64,000 bases of DNA from JBCBSS01 sp039819065 (GCA_039819065.1 JBCBSS010000014.1:16634-80633); one strand, 5' to 3'; positions 28,658 to 38,305 are shown, counted from the stretch's first letter. Program-made: numbers and translations. The notes: a model not told the origin generated them from the sequence alone.

Positions 28658-29890
28658 CTATTCGTATCGCAGGGATTCTATGGGGTCAAGCTTGGAAGCT
28701 TTATAGGCAGGATAAAAACCGCTAAGCAGACCAACTCCTACACATATCATCACTCCGACCAACATCCAATTCCATCTTATTCCTGGTGCTCCTACACCCA
28801 TCAAATTGGCAACGACATTACCTATCGAAAGTCCCAGGATAATGCCTAAGGCACCACCCATCAGACACACAACAATGGCTTCAATAATGAATTGCTCCCT
28901 GATCTTGGCAGGATTCGCACCCAACGCCTTGCGTACTCCTATCTCCCTTGTTCTTTCTGTGACTGAAACCAGCATAATATTCATCAAGGCTACAGAAGCG
29001 CCCAGTAAGGTGACTATGCCAATTCCGAACCCACCTAGCTGAAGGCCGTTGGTAATGCTTGAAAGTCTTTCCGCCAAGGTCTGGCTTTTCACGATCTCGA
29101 ATGAGTTGTCTGAACCGATTTGATCTTGCCTGATTGAACGCATCAGCCCTGTCGCCTCACCAATAGCAAAATCCATTTCGGCCGGGTTAGATATGCCAAT
29201 ACTCAAAGTATATCTCAAATCTCGGTTGGCAATTCTACTGGCATTGAGTACAGGGATCACCACAGCGTTATCCGTATTATCACCCGAAAAGCCCCCTTTC
29301 TCCTCCAGTATACCTATGATCTTATACTTGTTGCCTAACAGCACAAGATCGTCTCCAACCGCCGCCTCTTTATTCTCGAAAAGTGCCTCTTTTACTTTGA
29401 TGCCAATAATGGCGACATTGGTACCATAATCTACTTCTATCGAAGAGAAGTTCCGACCTTTGTCAATATTTAGCCCTTCCAAGGCGATGAACTCTTCGTT
29501 TCCGCCAAAAACCGTGACATTGGGGTTAGTCTTTTTTGAAAGTCGCTTGATTTCTGCGGATTGGCTCACCCTGGCGGAGAGGCTGAGATTAGCATCATAC
29601 TTATACAAATCCATGAACCGTACCATTTCCTTCAGCTTAACCGGAGGATATGACTTTTGAGAAACACCACGATTACGACCTCCCCGGTTCCTTTTAGAAT
29701 AAATATCGAATGTATTTACACCAAGTTCTGAAAGACTGTCGTTAACAGAGAGTTGAATACCATCAATAGCCGTAAGAATTCCGACCAGAGAAGTAATGCC
29801 GATAGCTACGATCAAAGCCGTGAGCACACTGCGAAGAAGATTGGCCCTAATAGACCGTAAACCTTCTTTAATATTTTCAACTATCTGCAT
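28658..29890 (-). CDS. MacB/FtsX-type ABC transporter permease
   Basis: A 410-residue inner-membrane permease of the MacB class. The first membrane helix (about 20-45, SVLTALIVAIGITSLVGILTAID) precedes a large periplasmic MacB_PCD domain (about 50-260). Three C-terminal helices form the FtsX domain with the family motifs TERTREIGVRKALGA and GFYPAYKASKLDPIESLRYE. Such permeases work with a separate ATPase in lipoprotein or peptide export or in mechanotransmission; no ATPase gene is adjacent here, so it must pair with one encoded elsewhere. The start is ATG. It converges on the giant gene. Confidence 0.9.
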   Translation of the reverse strand: MQIVENIKEGLRSIRANLLRSVLTALIVAIGITSLVGILTAIDGIQLSVNDSLSELGVNTFDIYSKRNRGGRNRGVSQKSYPPVKLKEMVRFMDLYKYDANLSLSARVSQSAEIKRLSKKTNPNVTVFGGNEEFIALEGLNIDKGRNFSSIEVDYGTNVAIIGIKVKEALFENKEAAVGDDLVLLGNKYKIIGILEEKGGFSGDNTDNAVVIPVLNASRIANRDLRYTLSIGISNPAEMDFAIGEATGLMRSIRQDQIGSDNSFEIVKSQTLAERLSSITNGLQLGGFGIGIVTLLGASVALMNIMLVSVTERTREIGVRKALGANPAKIREQFIIEAIVVCLMGGALGIILGLSIGNVVANLMGVGAPGIRWNWMLVGVMICVGVGLLSGFYPAYKASKLDPIESLRYE

Positions 29891-30014
29891 GATATGATTG
29901 TTAAGGATTTACACAACTAAATTAAGTTAACCCCGTGTTCATTAAGACATAATTTATTTAAATTCACTTTTGTGATGTGTGATCGGTCGGTCGTAATGCT
30001 GAAATTCTAGGGAT

Positions 30015-31274
30015 ATGAAGAAACTGCTTTTTTTACTGATTCTGTTCGTTGGTTTATCCAAAAGCTACGCTAGCTATATACTGGTTCCAATGGACGATAA
30101 GCAAGCTAACCACCTGAAATCTTATGGTATAGCTTATTGGATACTTGAAAGCGATATAGAAGTGGATTGGCTACTCAATTACAGAGGTGGCAGCTTCATG
30201 TTCAAATACTATCAAGCTTTTGAAAATGAGCTCATTATTAGAGGAGTGACCTACGAAGTTATTTCGGATGCACAGTCCAACCAGATCGTGAGCCAGATTG
30301 CCAGCCCGTCATCCAATACTGATGTAATGAAGCTGGAGAAAGCACCTAAAATTGCCGTTTACTCTCCCAAAAGCAAACAGCCTTGGGATGACGCGGTGAC
30401 ACTTGTGCTCAGCTATGCAGAAATACCCTACGATGTCATTTTCGACGACGAAGTAATGACTGATGAACTACCCAAGTACGATTGGCTCCATCTGCACCAT
30501 GAAGACTTCACCGGGCAATATGGTAAATTCTATCGCTCATTTAAAAACATGCCCTGGTATATAGAACAGCAGAAAGAATTCGAAGCTTCAGCCAGGAAGC
30601 ATGGATTTAACAAAGTGTCCCACCTTAAACTAGCAGTAGCCAAGCGCATTAAAGCCTACGTCGCCAGTGGAGGTTTCCTCTTCGCTATGTGCTCAGCTAC
30701 CGATTCTTACGATATAGCACTGGCCTCTGAAGGTGTTGATATTTGCGAGAGAATGTATGATGGAGATGGCGCAGATCCGAATGCTCAGTCCAAACTTAAA
30801 TACGAGCATACCTTTGCTTTCACTGATTTCATCATCTCTAGAAATGCCTACGAATACGAGTTCTCTAATATTGATAATCAAATGCACGAGCGCGGCTTGA
30901 GGGAAGAAAACGATTACTTCAATCTTTTCAAGTTTTCAGCCAAATGGGATCCTATTCCCACCATGCTTACCCAAAATCACACTCAGGTGATCAAAGGCTT
31001 CTACGGTCAAACCACAGGCTATAAGAAAAACCTGATTAAACCAGACGTATTAATCATGGGTGAGAACAAGTCAATCAAAGAAGTGAAGTACATGCACGGT
31101 ATCATGGGCAAGGGCTTCTGGACATTCTATGGAGGTCACGACCCTGAAGATTACCAGCATTTGGTTGGTGAAGAACCTACAGACCTGAACCTACACCCGA
31201 ATTCGCCAGGTTACAGGCTTATCTTGAATAATATTCTGTTCCCTGCGGCTAAGAAGAAAAAGCAGAAGACTTAA
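30015..31274 (+). CDS. Secreted class I glutamine-amidotransferase-like protein (often labelled asparagine synthetase B)
   Basis: A 419-residue protein with signal peptide (LLFLLILFVGLSKSYAS). I recognise it as a family conserved in Bacteroidota and, to my recollection, named asparagine synthetase B in databases. It shows none of the AsnB features: no N-terminal Cys2 nucleophile and no SGGxDS ATP-binding loop. Instead it has a Rossmann-like start (KIAVYSPKSKQPWDDAV), a GGFLFAMCSATDSYD segment with Cys226 in a nucleophile-elbow-like context, and later HGIMGKGFWTFYGGHDPED. This resembles class I GATase/ThuA-like folds. The exported location argues against amino-acid biosynthesis. Its 3' end overlaps the convergent miaE by 4 bases. 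Confidence 0.7.
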   Translation: MKKLLFLLILFVGLSKSYASYILVPMDDKQANHLKSYGIAYWILESDIEVDWLLNYRGGSFMFKYYQAFENELIIRGVTYEVISDAQSNQIVSQIASPSSNTDVMKLEKAPKIAVYSPKSKQPWDDAVTLVLSYAEIPYDVIFDDEVMTDELPKYDWLHLHHEDFTGQYGKFYRSFKNMPWYIEQQKEFEASARKHGFNKVSHLKLAVAKRIKAYVASGGFLFAMCSATDSYDIALASEGVDICERMYDGDGADPNAQSKLKYEHTFAFTDFIISRNAYEYEFSNIDNQMHERGLREENDYFNLFKFSAKWDPIPTMLTQNHTQVIKGFYGQTTGYKKNLIKPDVLIMGENKSIKEVKYMHGIMGKGFWTFYGGHDPEDYQHLVGEEPTDLNLHPNSPGYRLILNNILFPAAKKKKQKT

Positions 31275-31864
31275 TGCATACGGTCTCCGCGGACTTCTAG
31301 TCCTTCTAGAATCTCAGCTTCTGCAGCTAACAGTTCTTTCCAGCGTTGCGTAACTCGCTCTTCTGGCATGTATTCCTTGGCCAGTTGTAGAAAGTTCTTG
31401 TAGTGTCCGGCTTCGGAAACCATTAGTTCATAGTAGAATTTACTTAACTCCTGATCATCTATATATTTCCAAAGTAGGCGAAAACGCTCACAGCTGCGTG
31501 CCTCAATCAATGCATTGATCAACAACTTTTCCATCAGTTGTTCTTCTCTGCTCCCGCCCTTCTTTTCAATCTTGTTCAGAGCCTTTACGTATTCGTCTGT
31601 TCGCTTTTTGCCTAAAGAATAACCCCTTTTCCTCATTTCTTCTAAAACGCGCTCAAAGTGGCTCCATTCTTCTGCTACAACCGGCGTGAGCATATCTACC
31701 AACTCCTCCTTATCTGGAAACTGAACAATCAAAGAAATGCATGATGAAGCCGCTTTCTGCTCACAATAGGCATGATCGACCAGAATATCTTCAATATTCT
31801 TTTCTGCTATATTGACCCATCTTGGGTCGGTTGGTAGTTCCAGTCCTAAAACGTGTTTTTCCAT
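31271..31864 (-). CDS. miaE: tRNA 2-methylthio-N6-isopentenyladenosine hydroxylase
   Basis: A 197-residue ferritin-like di-iron protein. The expected iron ligands sit in paired E and ExxH motifs: CEQKAASSC, EEWSHFERV, EARSCERF and SEAGHYKNF. The start MEKHVLGLELPTDPRWV is typical of MiaE, which hydroxylates the isopentenyl group of ms2i6A37 in tRNA using oxygen. Full length with no gaps. It lies 6 bases downstream of the porin gene on the same strand and its end overlaps the convergent GATase-like gene by 4 bases. Confidence 0.9.
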   Translation of the reverse strand: MEKHVLGLELPTDPRWVNIAEKNIEDILVDHAYCEQKAASSCISLIVQFPDKEELVDMLTPVVAEEWSHFERVLEEMRKRGYSLGKKRTDEYVKALNKIEKKGGSREEQLMEKLLINALIEARSCERFRLLWKYIDDQELSKFYYELMVSEAGHYKNFLQLAKEYMPEERVTQRWKELLAAEAEILEGLEVRGDRMH

Positions 31865-31870
31865 CTTATG

Positions 31871-33790
31871 CTAATCGTAAAAGCCCCATTGAAATCCGAA
31901 ATCTACCACACTGGCCTGCCCGGGGTAGAATGGCGTGGTGAAGTAACCAGACCCTCTTATCACCTGCACAAGGTTGTGGTACTTCAGAAATAACCTCGCT
32001 CGGTTGATTTTGAAGTTACCAAAGATATCAGTAAGCGGATAGGCATTCACCTCAAAAGGGTCTTGCCCCTGGATATAAAACTGTTGAATGGCAGGATCGT
32101 AGGCAGGCGCATTATACGCTGGCCGCCAGATAAAATCAACACCCAACTGTAATTCTAAATTGCCATCAAACAGGATGTTTTCATAATACAATTTAGAATT
32201 GACAAAAATATCCGGGATGCTGAATGCCTCTCGTTCTTCCCCGGTCACTTCTGTGTAAATGATTTCGTTCATCCAATGGAAGCGTTTGGCAAAGTCGAAG
32301 TTGACTTTTACGCTAGGTGAAAGGATTTGTGCACTACCACTGGTTTGCACAGGCAAAACCTGCTGCCCTTCTCTGAGGGTATCCTCCTGGAAGTAAACGT
32401 AGCTTCCCACCCTTTGTATGCTTGCACCAGGTATTACTTCCAGCCTGCCCAGTTTCAATTTTAGCGATCCTTTAAGTTCATCTGTGGTAACTGATGAGAA
32501 GTCGTTTTCCCAAAAGTCATGGCTACCCCGATACAACCTTTGAACAAAGGTTGGTTGATAATTTACCCTTCTTAGGGAGACATCATACCAAGTACCCTTT
32601 AAAGAGCCGCCTATTTTAAAGTTTCCACTAGAAAGGTACTCTCCGAAGCCGGAAACAATATTGGTTGAGTCAATGGTAATCCTGATGTTAAAGCCCCCGT
32701 ATTCTTCAAAAAGGTCATTTTCAATACCAGTCGTATCAGGATCGATATATCGATAAAGTAACTGCACGTCTCTGCCTTTTAGGTAGAAATTGTAGAAAAC
32801 ATCGGCCGCTTCCCCTTTCACACCTACTTCATTGGTAGTCGTCCTGAATATGGATCGGTCTGCCACAGGTATGGTATCCACCTCCACGAAGTCGAAGAAT
32901 GGGTCGTCTATAGCACCGTCATCTCTGAAATCAGCTACCTGTCTATACTTGTCAAAGCTGTGATATACCTGTAATAGCTTTGAGAATTTGTACTCGTGGT
33001 ATAAATGAAAGTTGGTGCGTAATTCTTCTGTGCGGGCGTCGTTCAAAAATATAGGTGCATTGTCATCAAATGGGTCTTGCGTAAGGGCCACATTGACACC
33101 ACCAAATTCGTTCACCTCATGGTTCATTCGAATGAAATTACCAAACAACTGGTACTTCAAGTTTTTGGAAACATAGTGCGTGTAAAGATCATAGTATGTA
33201 TTGTCCACATTTCGGTCTCCACGCCCTGACCGTTGAATCTGCTTGTCAATGGATAATCGTCTGAAGTCAAAACCCACATTCCACAACGGATCGATATTCC
33301 GGCTGTATGAGATATCGGTTACGGCCCTATTACTACCGCCAAGTGTAATACCGAGGCTGGAATAAGCGGAAAGAGTATTGTAATATTTGATTTCGGCCGG
33401 TTTAACCCAATAAGGGTCATAAACGGAATAGCCCGATCGGGCTCCAATTATATCGGGGGGAGTAAAGTAGTACGGATTCATGGCTGTGCCAATATTGCCA
33501 AGATCCTGGTATTTGTTATCCAGCTTGTTTACGAAAGTGAATCTATGAAAGTCATCAATGAGGGTATCAATAGGATAATAGGCCCTCTGGTTATATCGTA
33601 CGTTATCTTCAAAAGTGAAGAACACGCTACTCGGTCCAAATTCCTGACGTGTGGTATCGTCCAGAATACCTGACCCTATACCCCTTTGAGCTTCTTCATT
33701 CTCTTCATTCTCAAAATCCTGCGCCAATACATTTTGTACAGCAATAAAGGCGAGCAACTGCACAAGAAAGACCCTTAAACAAATATTCAT
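31871..33790 (-). CDS. Putative outer-membrane porin (Porin_10-like family)
   Basis: A 639-residue exported protein with signal peptide (VQLLAFIAVQNVLAQ). The mature sequence is rich in aromatic-ended amphipathic strands (YNTLSAYSSLGITLGG, KYQLFGNFIRMN, ARLFLKYHNLV) and ends in DFGFQWGFYD, a barrel-type C-terminus with terminal aromatic residues. The FTFEDNVRYNQRAYYPIDTLIDDFHRF opening is characteristic of Bacteroidota 'putative porin' proteins. Its substrate is unknown. It sits 16 bases after lpxK, so the lpxK-porin-miaE set is probably an operon. Confidence 0.82.
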   Translation of the reverse strand: MNICLRVFLVQLLAFIAVQNVLAQDFENEENEEAQRGIGSGILDDTTRQEFGPSSVFFTFEDNVRYNQRAYYPIDTLIDDFHRFTFVNKLDNKYQDLGNIGTAMNPYYFTPPDIIGARSGYSVYDPYWVKPAEIKYYNTLSAYSSLGITLGGSNRAVTDISYSRNIDPLWNVGFDFRRLSIDKQIQRSGRGDRNVDNTYYDLYTHYVSKNLKYQLFGNFIRMNHEVNEFGGVNVALTQDPFDDNAPIFLNDARTEELRTNFHLYHEYKFSKLLQVYHSFDKYRQVADFRDDGAIDDPFFDFVEVDTIPVADRSIFRTTTNEVGVKGEAADVFYNFYLKGRDVQLLYRYIDPDTTGIENDLFEEYGGFNIRITIDSTNIVSGFGEYLSSGNFKIGGSLKGTWYDVSLRRVNYQPTFVQRLYRGSHDFWENDFSSVTTDELKGSLKLKLGRLEVIPGASIQRVGSYVYFQEDTLREGQQVLPVQTSGSAQILSPSVKVNFDFAKRFHWMNEIIYTEVTGEEREAFSIPDIFVNSKLYYENILFDGNLELQLGVDFIWRPAYNAPAYDPAIQQFYIQGQDPFEVNAYPLTDIFGNFKINRARLFLKYHNLVQVIRGSGYFTTPFYPGQASVVDFGFQWGFYD

Positions 33791-33806
33791 GATTGCGACC
33801 GCAAAA

Positions 33807-34847
33807 CTAACGAACCATTTTCAAAACCCTTTCATCAAAAGCCCTGCCATTATCGATAAAATAGGTTTCTATTGGTAAATAAAATAAAGGCAAGTCCTCT
33901 AGCAATGCTTTTACCTCCGGATCCAGCAGCTTCACCATATCTTTTTCTGTTGTGAGTATCACTGCATCATTGGCCCGATGCGTTTCATACCAGTCTCTAA
34001 TCTTTTCAGCTTCTCTAACACTGTAAGCATAGTGATCTCCATATACCTTGTGCTCTATTAGATCATAATTTGAACTAACGTACTCTTTCAATAAGTGCGA
34101 TTTGGCAATACCAGAGAACAATAGCACTCTGCTATTCCATTCTACAGTGCCGAAAAGCCTTACCGGCTCATGATACTTAATGCCGGCAAAGGCGATTAGA
34201 GTGTCATTTCCAGTATAATGTTGGATATGCTTTCGGTAATCGATAAAACTATCCGGCGATACGTCTTTCGGGCATTTGGTGACTACTACTATATCCGCGC
34301 GCTTAGCACCTCTACGAGATTCTCGCAACCTTCCTGCCGGCATAACATAATCGTCATAAAAAGGCTGCTGGTATTCGGTAAGTAGAATGCTCAGGCCCGG
34401 TTTAACCGTACGATGTTGATAAGCATCATCTAAAATGATCACTTCAGTATCTTCCCTTTCAAACAGTATCTGAGGAATGGCCAGGGCACGTTCCTCACCC
34501 ACCGTTACATGTACTTCGTGCTTGAATTTCTCATAGAATTGATAGGGCTCGTCACCTAGTGTCTTGGAAGAATCCTCCTCCCCTGCAATTCGAAAACCCC
34601 TGCTCCTTCTGCCATAGCCACGGCTCAACGTAGCAACCTTGTATTTATCTTTCAATAACCGGATCAGATATTCTACCATAGGACTTTTGCCAGTACCCCC
34701 TACAGCCAGATTGCCAACACTGATCACATTCGTATCGAACTCAAATGATCGCTTATGTTCAATGTTATAAAGGTGATTACGAAAGCGGGTGGCTATATCG
34801 TAGAGCACTGCAAAAGGAAACAATAATATGCGGAGCAATAAAGGCAA
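33807..34847 (-). CDS. lpxK: Tetraacyldisaccharide 4'-kinase
   Basis: A 346-residue kinase of lipid A synthesis that phosphorylates the 4'-position of disaccharide-1-P at the inner membrane. The N-terminal hydrophobic helix (LLLRILLFPFAVLYDIATRFRN by position 3-24) is followed by the P-loop VGNLAVGGTGKSP (44-56) and the family motif LSRGYGRRS. Later LDDAYQHR and TEKDMVKL also match LpxK. The length is normal. No ATG lies near the N-terminus: the start is a TTG at 34847 or, less likely, one three codons later. Divergent from the NIF3 gene. Confidence 0.92.
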   Translation of the reverse strand: MPLLLRILLFPFAVLYDIATRFRNHLYNIEHKRSFEFDTNVISVGNLAVGGTGKSPMVEYLIRLLKDKYKVATLSRGYGRRSRGFRIAGEEDSSKTLGDEPYQFYEKFKHEVHVTVGEERALAIPQILFEREDTEVIILDDAYQHRTVKPGLSILLTEYQQPFYDDYVMPAGRLRESRRGAKRADIVVVTKCPKDVSPDSFIDYRKHIQHYTGNDTLIAFAGIKYHEPVRLFGTVEWNSRVLLFSGIAKSHLLKEYVSSNYDLIEHKVYGDHYAYSVREAEKIRDWYETHRANDAVILTTEKDMVKLLDPEVKALLEDLPLFYLPIETYFIDNGRAFDERVLKMVR

Positions 34848-34901
34848 TGATCGAGATTAAGATTTTTGAATAAATTTGAGTCGACGCAAAATTCGCCTTT
34901 T

Positions 34902-35999
34902 ATGACTAAAATAAAAGAAGTAGTCCGATATTTAGAGAGCATTGCACCAACCCCCTTCCAGGAGAGTTATGATAACTCAGGTTTAATCGTAGGGAACGCT
35001 AATGCTGAAGTCAGCGGTATTCTCATCACATTGGATTCTACTGAGGCCGTGGTAGAAGAGGCCATGGAAAAAGGCTGTAACCTCATTATAGCCCATCATC
35101 CCATTGTTTTTCGTGGTTTAAAAAAGATAACTGGCAGGCATTATGTAGAAAGAGTAATTATCAAAGCCATTAAGCATGATGTCGCCATTTATGCTATCCA
35201 CACTAACCTTGACAATGTCGCGCAGGGTGTAAATAAAATGATATGCGAAAAGATTGGACTCCAGAACCTTCGCATTCTGGCCCCTAAAAACGACACCTTA
35301 AGTAAGTTAGTCACTTTTGTACCTGAAGGCAGCCTGGACAAGGTAATGGATGCGCTTAACGAAGCAGGTGCAGGCGCCATTGGCAATTATGAAAAATGCA
35401 GCTTCAGGGTGTCGGGCACCGGTACTTTTCAACCCAATGATGAGGCCAACCCGCATATTGGTGAGCGCAATCAGTTTGAAGAAGTAAAAGAGGATAGATT
35501 AGAAGTCATGTTCCCTTCGCACCTTGAGGGAGCCGTACTTAATGCTTTGAAGTCAGCGCATCCGTACGAGGAGGTGGCCTATTACTTCACCAAATTGACT
35601 AACCAAAACCAGGAAGTTGGATCAGGTATGATTGGGGAATTACCAGCACCTATGGAACCTCATGACTTCTTACTTTGTTTAAAAGATAACATGCAATTGA
35701 AGTGCATAAGACACACCGAATTATTGGATAGAACAGTTAAGCGAGTAGCAGTTTGTGGCGGTGCAGGAAGTTTCCTTCTTCCAAAGGCGATTAGCAAAAA
35801 AGCCGATGTCTTTGTAACAGCAGATTTTAAATACCACGAGTTTTTTGATGCTGATCAGCAAATCGTTATTGCCGATATTGGGCATTATGAGAGTGAGGTA
35901 TTCACGAAAGACCTGCTACATGCGCTATTAACAAAAAAATTCACTAATTTCGCACTCAATTTGTCTGGAATTGTAACTAATCCTATAAGCTACATATAA
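34902..35999 (+). CDS. NIF3/DUF34 dinuclear-metal protein
   Basis: A 365-residue NIF3-family protein with the metal-binding motifs AHHPIVF and HTNLDNV in the N-terminal half, and GDIGHYESE-like DIGHYESEVFTKDLL near the C-terminus. An inserted domain of about 100 residues in the middle (residues about 130-235, PEGSLDKVMDALNEAGAG...) is the PII-like module seen in the longer YqfO-type members. GTP cyclohydrolase and other activities have been proposed for the family but its role is unsettled. The ATG at 34902 (MTKIKEVVRYLES) is used rather than a TTG at 34866. The next gene starts 5 bases after the stop, the usual NIF3 and zinc-ribbon pair. Confidence 0.88.
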   Translation: MTKIKEVVRYLESIAPTPFQESYDNSGLIVGNANAEVSGILITLDSTEAVVEEAMEKGCNLIIAHHPIVFRGLKKITGRHYVERVIIKAIKHDVAIYAIHTNLDNVAQGVNKMICEKIGLQNLRILAPKNDTLSKLVTFVPEGSLDKVMDALNEAGAGAIGNYEKCSFRVSGTGTFQPNDEANPHIGERNQFEEVKEDRLEVMFPSHLEGAVLNALKSAHPYEEVAYYFTKLTNQNQEVGSGMIGELPAPMEPHDFLLCLKDNMQLKCIRHTELLDRTVKRVAVCGGAGSFLLPKAISKKADVFVTADFKYHEFFDADQQIVIADIGHYESEVFTKDLLHALLTKKFTNFALNLSGIVTNPISYI

Positions 36000-36004
36000 T
36001 TTAC

Positions 36005-36778
36005 ATGGAAAATTCAGTATCTCAACAGCTCGATGCACTAGTTAAACTACAATCCATTGACTCTAAACTGGATGAAATCAAAAAGTTAAGAGGAGATTTG
36101 CCTGAGGAGGTTCAGGATCTGGAAGACGAGTTAGAGGGCTACAACACGAGATTAAACAGGTTCAACTCTGAACTGGAGGCTTTTGAGGATAATATCAAAC
36201 AAAACAAGGCTGGTATTAAGGAGGCTGAAAAACTCATTCAGAAGTATGAGTCTCAGCAAATGAACGTAAGGAACAACCGTGAATACGATGCGATCACCAA
36301 AGAGATTGAACTTCAAACATTAGAAATTCAAATACTCGAAAAGAAGATCAAAGAGATTTACGGTCAAATAGAAAAGAAAAACGAAGACGTTGAAGCCACC
36401 AAATTCTTGATCTCTGAAAGACAAGAAGACTTGGCTACTAAAAAACAGGAGTTAGATTCACTCATGAAAGAGAGTGAAGAGGAAGAACGCAAACTTGGAG
36501 ACGACAGGGTAAAAGCATCTAAAAACATTGAAGAAAAACTCTTTAAGTACTACGAAAGGCTAAGAAAAAGCCTTACCAACGGCTTGGCAGTAGTTAAGGT
36601 AAGTCGTGGTGCCGCAGAGGGTTGTAACATTATCATTCCTCCGCAGAAGATCGCTGAGATCAAGGAGAGAAAGAGAATTGTTATTGACGAGCACTCTGGT
36701 AGAATTCTGGCTTCAGTTGAGGTGGTAGAGCAGGTTGAGGAAAAGCCAAAAAGAACCACAAGAAGAAAAAAAGCATAA
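36005..36778 (+). CDS. Coiled-coil protein of the C4 zinc-ribbon (zf-RING_7) family, zinc site lost
   Basis: A 257-residue protein. Residues about 10-180 form a long antiparallel coiled coil. The C-terminal segment aligns with the zf-RING_7 ribbon that normally reads CxxC...PPQ...CxxCGRIL. Here it is AEGC-NIIIPPQ...DEHSGRIL, so three of four zinc cysteines are replaced (A204, D228, S231) and only C207 stays. The family is thought to bind nucleic acid and is encoded next to NIF3 proteins, as here. A Lys/Arg-rich tail (PKRTTRRKKA) could still bind nucleic acid. It is not truncated, so it is probably a functional member with an altered C-terminus. Confidence 0.82.
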   Translation: MENSVSQQLDALVKLQSIDSKLDEIKKLRGDLPEEVQDLEDELEGYNTRLNRFNSELEAFEDNIKQNKAGIKEAEKLIQKYESQQMNVRNNREYDAITKEIELQTLEIQILEKKIKEIYGQIEKKNEDVEATKFLISERQEDLATKKQELDSLMKESEEEERKLGDDRVKASKNIEEKLFKYYERLRKSLTNGLAVVKVSRGAAEGCNIIIPPQKIAEIKERKRIVIDEHSGRILASVEVVEQVEEKPKRTTRRKKA

Positions 36779-36811
36779 GACTTGAGCAATAAGCTTAAGC
36801 TAAATATTGAC

Positions 36812-38305
36812 ATGAAGGTAAGTCGTATGACTTACCTTTTTTTGTTACTAGTCCTTGGTATTAGTTTCAAGGTAAGTGCCCAGGATATATGGGCCTTTGA
36901 TGAACCCACCAAGAATGCCTACCGAGACATCCTCAAGTTAAAATTGAAAGCCGGTAGAGCACAACTTGACGTAATTCCCTCTGGTCGCAATTCACCGGCA
37001 AAACTATACCTGCAAAGTTTCGCTGAAACAATCGAAGTACTTATCAGCGGTGATAAAGATCTCTTCGATGACTATGAAGCCAATGCCGAAAGGCACATTA
37101 AAGAAATTGATGCCATCAAAACAGCATCGCCGTATCAACTTTACTATCAGGCCGAGATCAAACTGCAATGGGCCTTCGTTTACATCAAATTCGGAAAAGA
37201 GCTGGATGCTGCACTTAATTTAAGACAGTGCTACAGGCTACTCACCAAGAACCAGGAACGATACCCTGAGTTCTTGCCTAACTACAAGTCATTAGGACTC
37301 ATGCACATTGTCATTGGATCAGTACCGGATAAATACCAATGGCTGCTCGACCTTATCGGATTGGAAGGCACCATAGACCAAGGTATGCAAGAGCTCAGTA
37401 AGCTTGAAGAAAGTTCAAGCGTCTTCAATCTAGAGGCAGCGCTTCTAAAGAACCTGATGAAGGCATACATTCTTCACAGAACCAAGGAAGCAGTAGAGTC
37501 TCTCGACCAAATAGTAACCCAAAACGATGACAACCTGCTCGCGCTCTATTTATACGTTTCTGCCCTACTCAAGGACTCACAAAGTGAAACAGCACTTGAG
37601 CTTTTGAGAAAGGACGGTATCAGATCCGATACCTATATTGATTTCGCTTTTCTTGACTACTTGAAGGGAGAGATATATCTGCAGAAAGGTGAGTATGACG
37701 TAGCCATTCTTTACTTGAACAAATTCATAGAGTCGTTTAAAGGTGCCAATTCTATCAAGGATGCTCACTATAAAATATTTCTGGCCTATTGGTTAAGTGA
37801 TAGAATAGAAGAAGCAGATGTCTATTTTCAGAAGGCTAAACGAACTGGAAAAAGAAATACCGAGGCTGACAAACATGCAGCCAAGATGCTGGCATCAGGC
37901 CAACGTCCTAACAAACCTATCATGAAAATCCGTCTATCAACCGATGGAGGATACTATGAAATAGCCAAGCAGCTCATAGAGGAGTTGAACCTTGAAGACC
38001 TGAAAGAAGAAAAAGACAGGATCGAGTTTCAATACCGTCAGGCGCGACTTCATCATAAAACCGGTGAGTTGAACAAAGCGGTATCGCTTTACACCAAGAC
38101 CATCGAAAATGCGGGTAAGAATCCATGGTACTTTGCCCCTAACTCAGCCCTGCAATTGGGTTACATTTACCTTGATCTGGAAAACAAGGAAGCGGCTAAA
38201 AAGTATTTCAAGCTAGCACTGACCTATCGCAATCATGAATACAAAACAAGCATAGACAATAAGGCGAAGTCAGCCTTGTCCAGCCTTAAGAAAGAAATCC
38301 GTTAA
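36812..38305 (+). CDS. Exported TPR-repeat protein
   Basis: A 497-residue protein. The ATG at 36812 gives a good signal peptide (MTYLFLLLVLGISFKVSAQ), while an upstream TTG adds ten residues without homology value. The rest is helical with TPR-like pairs throughout, for example YLKGEIYLQKGEYDVAILYLNKFI and LQLGYIYLDLENKEAAKKYFKLAL. No enzymatic motif is seen. It should be periplasmic, acting as a scaffold. It may be cotranscribed with the NIF3 and coiled-coil genes (33 bases away). Its last 20 bases overlap the end of the convergent histidine phosphatase gene. Confidence 0.78.
   Translation: MKVSRMTYLFLLLVLGISFKVSAQDIWAFDEPTKNAYRDILKLKLKAGRAQLDVIPSGRNSPAKLYLQSFAETIEVLISGDKDLFDDYEANAERHIKEIDAIKTASPYQLYYQAEIKLQWAFVYIKFGKELDAALNLRQCYRLLTKNQERYPEFLPNYKSLGLMHIVIGSVPDKYQWLLDLIGLEGTIDQGMQELSKLEESSSVFNLEAALLKNLMKAYILHRTKEAVESLDQIVTQNDDNLLALYLYVSALLKDSQSETALELLRKDGIRSDTYIDFAFLDYLKGEIYLQKGEYDVAILYLNKFIESFKGANSIKDAHYKIFLAYWLSDRIEEADVYFQKAKRTGKRNTEADKHAAKMLASGQRPNKPIMKIRLSTDGGYYEIAKQLIEELNLEDLKEEKDRIEFQYRQARLHHKTGELNKAVSLYTKTIENAGKNPWYFAPNSALQLGYIYLDLENKEAAKKYFKLALTYRNHEYKTSIDNKAKSALSSLKKEIR

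Noticed and set aside
28497..28706. 69-codon frame in the spacer after the giant gene
   Set aside because: It crosses an inverted repeat and the 3' end of the permease gene, starts within repeat-like DNA and has no recognisable protein character.
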